Positions 1-8,264 of a stretch of DNA of 64,000 nucleotides are shown here, one piece after another. The position numbers were made by a program, and so were the translations under genes. This DNA comes from an uncultured Lachnospiraceae bacterium (lineage in GTDB: Bacteria > Bacillota > Clostridia > Lachnospirales > Lachnospiraceae), in assembly GCA_900539175.1 (NCBI GenBank), contig UQAW01000006.1, positions 19,574 through 83,573 of the forward strand, given 5' to 3'. Each line of letters starts with the position of its first letter. Positions within the stretch are counted from its first letter, which is position 1. The notes below the pieces were generated by a model, which saw nothing but the letters and a program-made list of their open reading frames with translations, was not told the origin of the DNA and did not search any database.

Positions 1-648
1 GAACAATTTCCGGATAAACCGAAGGAGCAGTTGAAAATTCTGGATATCGGTACAGGTCCGGGATTCTTTCCGATGATTCTGGCAGGAGATGGTTACCGTG
101 TGGATGCAGTGGATTATACGCAGGAAATGTTGGAAAAAGCAATGAAAAATACTGCAAAACTCTGTGAAAGCATTCAATTTCAAAAGATGGATGCGCAGCA
201 TCTGACGTTTGGGGACGGAGTCTTTGACGTTGTGATTTCCAGAAATCTCACATGGAATCTGGAAGAACCGGAAAAGGCGTATGGTGAATGGTACCGGGTA
301 TTAAAACCGGGAGGAACGTTGTTGAATTTTGACGCCAACTGGTATGGATATTTGTACGATGAGGGAAAGCGGGAAGCCTATGAAAATGATCGTAAGAACG
401 TAGAAAGCAAAAATCTGGATGACCATTATCTATGTACAGATATTGAACGGATGGAACAGATTGCCTTGCAGGTTCCCCTTTCTGCGATTCAAAGACCGGA
501 ATGGGACGAGAAAATATTGAAAAAGATCGGTTTCGCCAATATCACAACGGATCGGGATATCTGGAAAAAAGTCTGGAGCACGGAAGAGAAGTTGAATTAT
601 CAGTCCACGCCAATGTTTATGGTGGCAGCGAGGAAAGCCTGTCAATAG
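1..648 (+). CDS. Class I SAM-dependent methyltransferase, 5' end cut by window
   Basis: The reading frame is open from base 1. A TTG at 31 could pass for a start, but the residues before it align with the region just upstream of motif I in the next gene's methyltransferase domain, so the true start lies outside the window. The SAM-binding glycine motif ILDIGTGPGFF is followed by an acidic residue (DAVDYTQEM) and the post-motif VISRNLTWNLEEPEKAYGEW. The C-terminal end STPMFMVAARK matches PTPMFLICGKK at the end of the next gene, so the two methyltransferase domains are paralogues. It sits 22 bases before the fusion gene and is probably co-transcribed with the ABC importer. The substrate is unknown; a small molecule handled by the importer is an inference. 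Confidence 0.85.
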   Translation, partial: EQFPDKPKEQLKILDIGTGPGFFPMILAGDGYRVDAVDYTQEMLEKAMKNTAKLCESIQFQKMDAQHLTFGDGVFDVVISRNLTWNLEEPEKAYGEWYRVLKPGGTLLNFDANWYGYLYDEGKREAYENDRKNVESKNLDDHYLCTDIERMEQIALQVPLSAIQRPEWDEKILKKIGFANITTDRDIWKKVWSTEEKLNYQSTPMFMVAARKACQ

Positions 649-670
649 CGGGTGCGGGAGCATTACGCAT

Positions 671-2443
671 ATGAGAAAATATGGGAGTCAGGAGAAAGAA
701 ATGTCAGGAGCAGATCTGAAGTTTTGTGAAGAGGGCAGAGAATCGCCGTTTATTTTGGGAAATCTGAAAGTAAATCATGGAGAGCGGATCCATGGTACTT
801 TAAGCCTGGGGGAGGAGGAATTTCTTCTTCCGGTGACGGTGATCTGCGGGGTGAAACCTGGAAAAACTGTGCTGATTACAGCGGGAATACATGCAGGAGA
901 GTATGTGGGAATCCAATCTGCGGTTGAACTTGCGGAGGAATTGAGACCTGAGAAGACAGAAGGTACGGTCATATTGGTAAAAGTAATCTGCCGTGAGGAG
1001 TTTGAACAGCGGGCAGGAAGTATCTGCCCGGAGGACGGGAAAAATCTGAACCGTGAATTTCCCGGCAGAAAAGAAGGTACAAAGATGGAGCGTCTGGCAG
1101 ACGCCGTGACAAGGGAACTGCATTCCAAAGCAGATTATTATATAGATCTTCACAGCGGGGATGATTATGAGCAATTGACTCCTTACGTTTATTATGCGGG
1201 AAAAGCAGCGCCTGAAGTGGCTGCCATGTCCAGAAAGATGGCGGAGCAGGTGGATGTTCCCTATATGGTGAAGTCGGAAGTGGCATCGGGCGGTTCTTAT
1301 AATTATGCAGCATCCTGCGGGATTCCAAGTATCTTGATTGAGCGCGGCGGTATGGGAAGCCGGACGATGGAAGAGGTAGAGTCTACGAAGCGGGATATCC
1401 GCAATGTATTAAGTTTTCTTGGCATTTACAGACAGAAACAGGATCATCACAAATATTATCCGTTAGATGTCCGGGAAGTCCGGTATCAGGCTGCCAGCGT
1501 TTCGGGGCTTTGGTATCCGCAGAAAAAAGTTGGGGATCTGATTGCTGCCGGGGAAGTTCTTGGATGTGTGAAAGATTACGAGGGAAAGGTGCGGGAAGTC
1601 TGCCGCTGTGAGTGTAACGGAGTTATCTTGTATCAGACCGGGAGTCTTCAGGTGCTCAAAGACGGGCCGATCATTGCTTATGGTCAGATCTGTTACGAAC
1701 AAGACGATCGAAAAGAACGTATCACATCTTACTGGACGAAGCGGAGTGCGGGTTTTCTGGAGCAACGCAGGGCGGAGCTTCACAGCAGGCTGACAAAGAG
1801 ATGGCTGACGGAGATAACGGCATATCTGCCGAAGCAGAAAAGGTTGAAAGTTTTGGACGTAGGGTGTGGGACAGGATTTTTCAGTATTCTTCTTGCCAGA
1901 GAAGGCCATCAGGTAACCGGAATTGATTTGACACCGGATATGATCGGATATGCAAAAGTATTGGCGGCAGAGGAAAGAGCAGATTGTAAGTTTCAGGTAA
2001 TGGATGCGGAGCATCTGGACTATGCAGATGAAGAATTTGATCTTGTCATTTCCCGAAACCTTACCTGGACGCTGCCGGAGGCAGACAAGGCATATGCAGA
2101 ATGGGTAAGAGTTTTGAAGGAGGGCGGAATACTGCTGAATCTGGATGCAAATTACGGAGGCAGTGATTTTGCAGATACCACAGAACTTCCGGACAATCAT
2201 GCACATCATCAGATTGGTGATGAGATGATGCAGGAATGTGAAGAAATCAAGAGACAGCTTCCCATCAGTTCATATGTCCGTCCGGCGTGGGATCTGGAGA
2301 TTCTGGGAAAAATCGGTATTACCTCATTTACCATTGATCTTGGAATCAGCGGCAGAATTTATCAGGAGAAGGATGAATTTTATAATCCTACACCGATGTT
2401 TCTGATCTGCGGAAAGAAGAGGCAGGATAAAAAAGAGAGATGA
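671..2443 (+). CDS. AspA/AstE-like zinc hydrolase fused to SAM methyltransferase
   Basis: This is a two-domain protein of 590 residues. Residues about 25-350 resemble the succinylglutamate desuccinylase/aspartoacylase (M14-like) family: HAGE gives candidate zinc ligands His74 and Glu77, NLNREFPG is the substrate-carboxylate motif, and IDLHSG supplies a third ligand at His161. Residues about 375-590 form a class I methyltransferase with VLDVGCGTGFF near residue 395, closely similar to the preceding gene. The family usually removes acyl groups from amino acids, so the protein could deacylate and then methylate one substrate; that is inference. The start at 671 has GGGAG ten bases upstream; ATG 701 has a better-spaced GGAGA and is a real alternative. 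Its stop overlaps the next start as ATGA. Confidence 0.85.
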   Translation: MRKYGSQEKEMSGADLKFCEEGRESPFILGNLKVNHGERIHGTLSLGEEEFLLPVTVICGVKPGKTVLITAGIHAGEYVGIQSAVELAEELRPEKTEGTVILVKVICREEFEQRAGSICPEDGKNLNREFPGRKEGTKMERLADAVTRELHSKADYYIDLHSGDDYEQLTPYVYYAGKAAPEVAAMSRKMAEQVDVPYMVKSEVASGGSYNYAASCGIPSILIERGGMGSRTMEEVESTKRDIRNVLSFLGIYRQKQDHHKYYPLDVREVRYQAASVSGLWYPQKKVGDLIAAGEVLGCVKDYEGKVREVCRCECNGVILYQTGSLQVLKDGPIIAYGQICYEQDDRKERITSYWTKRSAGFLEQRRAELHSRLTKRWLTEITAYLPKQKRLKVLDVGCGTGFFSILLAREGHQVTGIDLTPDMIGYAKVLAAEERADCKFQVMDAEHLDYADEEFDLVISRNLTWTLPEADKAYAEWVRVLKEGGILLNLDANYGGSDFADTTELPDNHAHHQIGDEMMQECEEIKRQLPISSYVRPAWDLEILGKIGITSFTIDLGISGRIYQEKDEFYNPTPMFLICGKKRQDKKER

Positions 2444-3384
2444 AGAAATACATTGTGAGAAGGTTTCTTCAGCTGATACCGATTCTGATAGGAATCACAC
2501 TGCTTTCCTTTCTATTGATGCATACTGCAGCCGCAGACGCGATTGATGTGATGGAAGCAAATACAGGAGGAGTATTGTCTGAGGAAGCAAAGGAACAGGC
2601 ACGGCGGGAACTTGGGCTGGACCGGCCTTTGCTGGTACAGTATGCGGTTTGGCTGCAGAACGTATTAAGCGGTGATATGGGAAAATCCTATGTATCCGGA
2701 GAGCCGGTATATTCTGCCTTTGTCTCAAAGCTGCCGGCCACGATTTATCTGACCCTTACATCAATTTTTGTAACGGTATTGATTTCCGTTCCATTGGGAA
2801 TTCTGGCTGCCGTCAGGCAGAATCGTTTTGTGGATTATCTGATTCGTTTTTTTAGTTTCATCGGAAATTCACTTCCTAATTTTTTTGTATCCTTGCTGCT
2901 GATCTATTTTTTTGCTTTGAAACTGGGGTGGTTTCCGGTTATGGGAAATTCACAGGGGTGGAAAAGTGTGATTTTACCAACGCTTACCCTTGTGCTTTCC
3001 ATGGCATCCAAATATACCAGACAGGTCAGGGCTGCGGTTCTGGAGGAGATGGATAAAGATTATGTACTTGGGGCAAGGGCACGGGGAATCCGGGAAAAGA
3101 GAATTCTATATTTCAGCGTACTGAAAGCATCCATGCTGACCATCGTAACCTTGCTGACACTGTCCGTCGGTTCTCTGCTTGGAGGAACGGCAATCGTCGA
3201 GTCCATTTTTATGTGGGATGGTGTAGGGAAGATGGCAGTGGATGCCATCACCATGCGTGACTATCCGGTCATTCAGGCGTACGTAATCTGGATGGCGGTT
3301 ATTTATGTGCTGATCAATCTGGTTACGGATGTGATCTATCATTATCTGGATCCGAGAATCCGTTTGGGGCAGGAGGACGCATGA
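2440..3384 (+). CDS. ABC importer permease, NikB/DppB type
   Basis: This 314-residue inner-membrane permease belongs to the nickel/dipeptide/oligopeptide family. The N-terminus KYIVRRFLQLIPILIGITLLSF is the typical first transmembrane segment, followed by an extracytoplasmic domain with RRELGLDRPLLVQY. The cytoplasmic coupling region RQVRAAVLEEMDKDYVLGARARG is the EAA-type loop that contacts the ATPase. It starts inside the stop of the fusion gene and ends overlapping the next permease, so translation is coupled. The binding protein in this operon resembles NikA, so nickel, another metal or a metal complex is a more likely cargo than peptides. The sequence alone cannot separate these possibilities. 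Confidence 0.9.
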   Translation: MKKYIVRRFLQLIPILIGITLLSFLLMHTAAADAIDVMEANTGGVLSEEAKEQARRELGLDRPLLVQYAVWLQNVLSGDMGKSYVSGEPVYSAFVSKLPATIYLTLTSIFVTVLISVPLGILAAVRQNRFVDYLIRFFSFIGNSLPNFFVSLLLIYFFALKLGWFPVMGNSQGWKSVILPTLTLVLSMASKYTRQVRAAVLEEMDKDYVLGARARGIREKRILYFSVLKASMLTIVTLLTLSVGSLLGGTAIVESIFMWDGVGKMAVDAITMRDYPVIQAYVIWMAVIYVLINLVTDVIYHYLDPRIRLGQEDA

Positions 3385-4259
3385 TGACAGAGAAGAAAGC
3401 TACGGCACGGAAACAAAAGATTGTAAAAGACGGTACAAAGTTTAAATTTATCATTTTATCCACATTGGTGCTGTTGTTATTAGTGGGTGCAGCATGCGCA
3501 CCATTTCTGGTTCCCTTTGACCCTTATGTTCAGGATCTGAACCATGCACTGCAGCCGCCGGACAGTGTCCATCTTCTGGGAACAGATCGATTTGGCAGAG
3601 ATCTGTTGTCCAGGGTTATTATGGGTTCCCGGACAACGATCTATTCTTCCCTGTTGCTTGTTATTATCATAACCGTTGTGGGAACGGCAGTCGGGGTTTT
3701 CTGTGGATATCACGGCGGAACGACAGATTCAGTGATTATGCGTATCTCAGATATTTTTCTGGCATTTCCGGGGATGGTATTTGCAATCGCAGTTGCTGGG
3801 GTTTTGGGAGGTGGTGTTATGAATGCAGTAGTAGCACTGGCGTGTATTTCATGGCCCAAATTTGCAAGAATCGCCAGAAGTCAGGTTATGACGATGAAAG
3901 ATATGCCTTATATAGCGGCGGCGAAGCTTTCCGGTTCCGGTACAGGCAAAATAATGATTAAGCACATCCTGCCGAATATAGCAGGACCAGTTATTGTTAC
4001 GGCAGTTCTGGATATCGGAACTATGATGATGGAGATTGCCGGACTTTCTTTCCTGGGGCTTGGCGCAATGCCGCCCATTGCAGAATGGGGTTCCATGATG
4101 AGCAGCGGCAGAAGTATGCTGCAGACATCTCCCTGGGTAATTCTGGCACCGGGATTTGCAATCTTTATGACGGTTATGTTATTTAATCTGTTGGGGGATA
4201 CGGTACGTGATATATTGGATCCGAGACAGAAAAGAGCAGATAGAAGAAGGAGATTCTAA
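3381..4259 (+). CDS. ABC importer permease, NikC/DppC type
   Basis: This 292-residue partner permease has the family N-terminal segment (KFIILSTLVLLLLVGAACAP), the motif HLLGTDRFGRDLLSRVIMGSRTT, and a coupling loop near ARIARSQVMTMKDMPYIAAAK. HLLGTDxxGRD is diagnostic for the DppC/OppC/NikC group. The start overlaps the previous stop by four bases (ATGA), and the stop overlaps the following start as TAATG. Tight coupling implies equal synthesis of both permease subunits. No frame damage is visible. Confidence 0.9.
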   Translation: MMTEKKATARKQKIVKDGTKFKFIILSTLVLLLLVGAACAPFLVPFDPYVQDLNHALQPPDSVHLLGTDRFGRDLLSRVIMGSRTTIYSSLLLVIIITVVGTAVGVFCGYHGGTTDSVIMRISDIFLAFPGMVFAIAVAGVLGGGVMNAVVALACISWPKFARIARSQVMTMKDMPYIAAAKLSGSGTGKIMIKHILPNIAGPVIVTAVLDIGTMMMEIAGLSFLGLGAMPPIAEWGSMMSSGRSMLQTSPWVILAPGFAIFMTVMLFNLLGDTVRDILDPRQKRADRRRRF

Positions 4260-5836
4260 TGAAAAGAAAATCAGCAGTAATTTTGTTGACAGCAGCAATG
4301 TTTGCCCAAGTTTTGGCAGGCTGCAAAGACTCATCCAATGCAGCGGGTACAAAATCAACCACAGAGAACAAAGCTTCAGATGGTGAGAAGGTATTTCGTT
4401 ACGGTACTACTGCTTATGGAGTGGAGATGGGAAATACAGGTCTGAATCCCCACGAGGATTATTCCGGATGGTCCGCGGTCCGCTATGGGGTGGGTGAGAC
4501 ACTTTTTAAACTTAATGAGCACATGGAGTTGGAGCCATGGCTGGCGGACAGCTATGAACAGATGGATGAGTATACGGTAAAAATCACATTGAAAGAAAAT
4601 ATTACATTTTCCAGCGGTCGTGTCCTTGACGGACAGGCAGTAAAGGAATGTCTGGAAGATTTGGTTGCAGTCCATGACCGCGCACCGGGAGATTTGAAAA
4701 TAAAAGAAATCACTGCGGAAGGTCAGGATGTGACCATTATTTCGGAAGAAAAAGTACCGGCATTATTGAATTACCTCAGCGATCCTTACGGAGCAATCAT
4801 TGATATGGAATACGGTGTGCAGGAAGATAAAAATGTTGCCGGAACCGGTCCTTTTGTGGCTGTTAAAGTCACCGACACAGAGATTGATCTGGAAAAGAAT
4901 CCAAATTACTGGGGCGGGGAAGTGAAGATGGATAAAGTCCAGATAAAAGAAATCGTTGACGGAGATACGTTGACCATGGCGATGCAGTCCGGTGAACTTG
5001 ATGCGGTTCAGGGACTTCCCTATGCCAGTCTTACGCTCTTCCAGGATAACAGCGATTACAAGGTAAGCTCTGCCGATACGTCCAGGGTCTTTTTTGCACA
5101 GTTGAATTATGAGACTTTGGCGCTTCAGGAGGACAATGTCAGAAAAGCAATTGCCATGGGCATTGACAAGGAAGGCTTTACAAAAAATCTTTTGAGTGGA
5201 AACGGAACTCCGGCAGTTGGTGCTTTTCCGGATAATTTCACATTCGGAAACGCTTCCGTGACTGCTTTCGGGTATGATCCGGAGGAGGCAAAGGAACTGC
5301 TGAAGGAAGCTGGCTGGGAAGATACCGATGGAGACGGCTATGTGGATAAAGATGGACAGAATCTGATGATTCGCTGGCTGACTTATCCGGGACGGCAGGA
5401 ACTTCCCCTTTTGGCTGAAGCCGCACAGGCTGCATTGAAAGAAATCGGTATCGAGGTAAAGGTAAACAATACGGAAAATACCAAGGATTTTCTGGAAAAA
5501 GGTGACTGGGATATCTACGCCAGTGCCTTTGTTACGGCGCCGACCGGAGATCCGGAGTATTTCTTTACGACACATTGTCTGAAGGATTCAGCGAAGAACA
5601 GAGGAAAGTATTATAACGAAGAACTGGAAGAACTGGAAACCAGGCTTCATGCAGAATTTGATCCGGAAAAGCGTGGAGAGCTGGCGGTGCAGATGCAGCA
5701 GTTGATTCTGGATGACTGCGGATTTATCTTTGCTTCGCATCTGAAGATGTCCTTTGTTATGAAAAGCAATGTGGCAGGATTTGAATCACATCCGTCAGAT
5801 TATTATGAGCTTACGGCAGATCTGGATTACGAATAA
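4259..5836 (+). CDS. Extracytoplasmic binding lipoprotein, NikA-like (SBP family 5)
   Basis: This 525-residue lipoprotein has a signal peptide and lipobox ending LAGC, so it should be anchored outside the membrane. The mature part shows SBP_bac_5 features: YGVGETLFKLNEHMELEPWLA, KENITFSSGR, GTGPF, LEKNPNYWGG, VRKAIAMGIDKE and a C-terminal DPEKRGELAVQMQQLI. The phrase around RYGVGETLF is more like nickel-binding NikA proteins than DppA or OppA. It begins inside the permease stop. With two methyltransferases in the operon, the ligand could be a metal bound to a small methylated chelator, but no ligand residue can be proven from sequence. Confidence 0.88.
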   Translation: MKRKSAVILLTAAMFAQVLAGCKDSSNAAGTKSTTENKASDGEKVFRYGTTAYGVEMGNTGLNPHEDYSGWSAVRYGVGETLFKLNEHMELEPWLADSYEQMDEYTVKITLKENITFSSGRVLDGQAVKECLEDLVAVHDRAPGDLKIKEITAEGQDVTIISEEKVPALLNYLSDPYGAIIDMEYGVQEDKNVAGTGPFVAVKVTDTEIDLEKNPNYWGGEVKMDKVQIKEIVDGDTLTMAMQSGELDAVQGLPYASLTLFQDNSDYKVSSADTSRVFFAQLNYETLALQEDNVRKAIAMGIDKEGFTKNLLSGNGTPAVGAFPDNFTFGNASVTAFGYDPEEAKELLKEAGWEDTDGDGYVDKDGQNLMIRWLTYPGRQELPLLAEAAQAALKEIGIEVKVNNTENTKDFLEKGDWDIYASAFVTAPTGDPEYFFTTHCLKDSAKNRGKYYNEELEELETRLHAEFDPEKRGELAVQMQQLILDDCGFIFASHLKMSFVMKSNVAGFESHPSDYYELTADLDYE

Positions 5837-5850
5837 GAGGAAGAAAAGAT

Positions 5851-6636
5851 ATGGGACAGCCATTGCTTGACATACAGCATGTGGAAATCAGTTACGCCGG
5901 AACACCAGTGGTTCATGACGTGACATTGCAGATGCAGCCGGGAGAGATATTGGGAATCGTAGGAGAATCCGGAAGCGGGAAAAGTACAGTGATTAAGGCG
6001 GCCATGGGGCTGTTGGGAAAAAACGGTGCTGTCACCCGCGGAGACATTTATTACAGAGGTAAAAATGTCCTTGAGGCAAAGGGGGAAGAGTTACGAAAGA
6101 TGCGGGGGCCAGGTATGGGAATGATTTTCCAGAATACCGGTGCATCGCTCTGTCCGATCCGGAGGATTGAAGAGCAGTTGTATGAAAGTGTTCTCCAACA
6201 TGAGAAAATCAGCCGCTTCGAAGTCCGCAGGCGTGCTCTGGAACTCTTTGAAAAGATGAAGCTAAGGGATGGAGAGCGGATTTTGAAAAGCTACCCTTTC
6301 GAACTGTCGGGGGGAATGAATCAACGTGTGGGGATTATGATGGCTATGATTATGAACCCGGATCTTCTTTTTGCAGATGAACCAACCAGTGCTCTGGATG
6401 TTACCGTCCAGGCGCAGGTAGTGCGCGAAATGGTGAAGCTGCGGGAACTGTTTGGAACCGGTATCGCCATTGTAACCCATAATATCGGAGTTGTGGAATA
6501 CATGGCGGATCAGATAGCTGTCCTGTATCAGGGAAAACTGGTGGAATACGGAACGAAAGAAGAGGTATTATATCATCCCCAGGAACCGTATACCAGGCAA
6601 TTAATCGGCGCAGTACTGCGGATGGACAGGGGATAA
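5851..6636 (+). CDS. ABC importer ATPase, NikD/DppD type
   Basis: This 261-residue ATPase has Walker A GESGSGKST near residue 38, the signature LSGGMNQRVGI, Walker B LLFADEPTSALD and the switch histidine in IVTHN. The C-terminal GTKEEVLYHPQEPYTRQLI is the oligopeptide/nickel C-terminal extension. Its length matches the family. It starts 14 bases after the lipoprotein with GAGGAAG as ribosome site. With the next gene it forms the ATPase heterodimer that drives the importer. Confidence 0.92.
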   Translation: MGQPLLDIQHVEISYAGTPVVHDVTLQMQPGEILGIVGESGSGKSTVIKAAMGLLGKNGAVTRGDIYYRGKNVLEAKGEELRKMRGPGMGMIFQNTGASLCPIRRIEEQLYESVLQHEKISRFEVRRRALELFEKMKLRDGERILKSYPFELSGGMNQRVGIMMAMIMNPDLLFADEPTSALDVTVQAQVVREMVKLRELFGTGIAIVTHNIGVVEYMADQIAVLYQGKLVEYGTKEEVLYHPQEPYTRQLIGAVLRMDRG

Positions 6637-6640
6637 GAAC

Positions 6641-7396
6641 ATGCAGACGATTTTGGAAGTGAAAGACCTGAAAAAAGTATTTTATAAGAATAAAGTGGCT
6701 TTTGCGGCGGTAAACAGGATCAGTTTTAAAGTGGAGAAGGGAGAGTGCCTGGGACTTGTGGGAGAGAGCGGCTGCGGAAAAAGTACCGCGGCAAAGCTTA
6801 TTACCTGTCTGATGAAACCGGATTCGGGGAGCATTCTTTTGAACGGTGAGGAGATCTTAACTGCAAAAAGAAAACAATTAAAGGAGATTCATGGACGGAT
6901 TCAGATGGTATTTCAGACCCCTCAGGACTCTTTTGATCCCCGCTGTACGCTGGGAGACGGAATCATGGAAGGTATGAGAAACCTGGGAATGAAAAGAGGA
7001 GAAGCAATAAAGAAAATGTTGGAACTTTTGAAGATGGTAGAACTGAATCCGGAGCTTGCAAACCGTTATCCCCATCAGGTGAGCGGAGGAGAGTGTCAGA
7101 GAGCGGCAATTGCCAGAGCGCTGGCTGTAAATCCGCAGTTGATTATTTGTGATGAGGCTACCAGTGCATTGGATGTTACCGTTCAGGCGCAGATTGTGGA
7201 GCTGCTTAGAAAATTACAGAAGGAGATGGGAGTATCACTTTTGCTGATCTGCCATGACCTTGCATTGGTACAGAAGCTTTGTGACAGAGTTTTGGTGATG
7301 TATCAGGGAAGTATCGTTGAAGAAGGGATACCAGATCATATAATCAGGAATCCCCGGCAGGAATATACAAAGGTATTGATTGATTCTGCGTTTTAA
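6641..7396 (+). CDS. ABC importer ATPase, NikE/DppF type
   Basis: This is the second ATPase (251 residues), with Walker A GESGCGKST, signature VSGGECQRAAIARAL, Walker B LIICDEATSALD and switch ICHD. It starts four bases after the previous stop and is the last gene of the importer operon. The next gene lies on the other strand only ten bases away, and I see no strong terminator hairpin in that gap. The operon therefore may read into antisense of the TetR gene. Confidence 0.92.
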   Translation: MQTILEVKDLKKVFYKNKVAFAAVNRISFKVEKGECLGLVGESGCGKSTAAKLITCLMKPDSGSILLNGEEILTAKRKQLKEIHGRIQMVFQTPQDSFDPRCTLGDGIMEGMRNLGMKRGEAIKKMLELLKMVELNPELANRYPHQVSGGECQRAAIARALAVNPQLIICDEATSALDVTVQAQIVELLRKLQKEMGVSLLLICHDLALVQKLCDRVLVMYQGSIVEEGIPDHIIRNPRQEYTKVLIDSAF

Positions 7397-7406
7397 AACA
7401 ATTCTT

Positions 7407-8018
7407 TTATTCGGTTTCCACACGATACTGCCGGAAAATTCCTTTTACTGTTTCATACAGATGAGGTTTTAATTCATCCAATGGAACCGGCTGCCGGTAT
7501 AGAATTGCATTATAACTGGTTCCGCTCACAACTTCCAGAATGGTATACATCATAAGCTCCGGTGAGCGGTAAGTGCATCCTGATTTTGAGAGAAGGGAAT
7601 CATAGATGGTATAGATTGCAGGCGTGTCCTTTCCGGGAGTGAAGAACAGGGAGTTCTTAAAAAAACCCCAGCTCAGATGCTTGGATAAGAGCATGACCAG
7701 ACTGAGATTTGAAGCAAGCTGGTTCAGGATATGGTCGATGATAAAAAGTACCTGTTCCTCAAAATCAGTCAGCTCAGGATGGGACTGCAGTTCCGTATAG
7801 GCTGCCTGAAAGACCTGACTGGCCTTATGGGCAATCAGATGATTTCGGATATCATATTTATCTTTAAAATACAGGTAGAAGGTTCCTTTTGCCACACCGG
7901 CATGACTGACGATGTCAGAGATAGAGGTTTTGCTGAACCCATTATCAATAAAGAGAGAAAAAGCGGATTCCAACAGGGAATCCCTTTTTTGTTGTTTGTT
8001 ATGATCTATTTTTCCCAT
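7407..8018 (-). CDS. TetR-family transcriptional repressor
   Basis: The N-terminal helix-turn-helix is clear (TSISDIVSHAGVAKGTFYLYFKDK), and the ligand domain shows no similarity I can name. The start at 8018 is chosen because AAAGGAGA lies at the right distance upstream; the frame stays open to 8099 but has no ribosome site there. It is divergent from an MMPL exporter, and the gap holds three TGAC-N5-GTCA palindromes. It most likely represses the exporter operon and itself until a toxic ligand binds. The ligand is unknown. Confidence 0.9.
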   Translation of the reverse strand: MGKIDHNKQQKRDSLLESAFSLFIDNGFSKTSISDIVSHAGVAKGTFYLYFKDKYDIRNHLIAHKASQVFQAAYTELQSHPELTDFEEQVLFIIDHILNQLASNLSLVMLLSKHLSWGFFKNSLFFTPGKDTPAIYTIYDSLLSKSGCTYRSPELMMYTILEVVSGTSYNAILYRQPVPLDELKPHLYETVKGIFRQYRVETE

Positions 8019-8150
8019 GAGAGCCGGTCTCCTTTCGCAATCGCTTATTACCTGTCGTTTATAACGTCTATTATAGAAAGAAATTTCCATAAAAGTCAAA
8101 TGGAAATAGCGGCAGTTCTAAAAATTTAACAAAATGCATAAAAATAAAAA

Positions 8151-8230
8151 TGACTATCAGTCAAAAATTTGCATATAAGATATTGACTAATGGTCAATTT
8201 TGATGTATAACATTAAATGACCAATGGTCA
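8151..8230. promoter_or_regulatory. Three evenly spaced TetR operator-like palindromes
   Basis: Three palindromes of the form TGAC-N5-GTCA lie at 8151-8163 (TGACTATCAGTCA), 8184-8196 (TGACTAATGGTCA) and 8218-8230 (TGACCAATGGTCA). Their starts are 33 and 34 bases apart, about three DNA turns, which puts them on one face of the helix. They sit between the divergent TetR gene and the exporter. The sequences are directly visible; their use as TetR operators is inference from position and symmetry. Confidence 0.75.
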
Positions 8231-8264
8231 TAAATGAATTGAAATGGAAAAGGGAGGAAGCAAC

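Noticed and set aside
1463..2209. Minus-strand open frame of 248 codons inside the fusion gene
   Set aside because: It is antisense to conserved hydrolase and methyltransferase motifs; no recognisable domain.
7731..8129. + strand frame opposite the TetR gene
   Set aside because: It is antisense to the helix-turn-helix coding region, with no ribosome site and no family.
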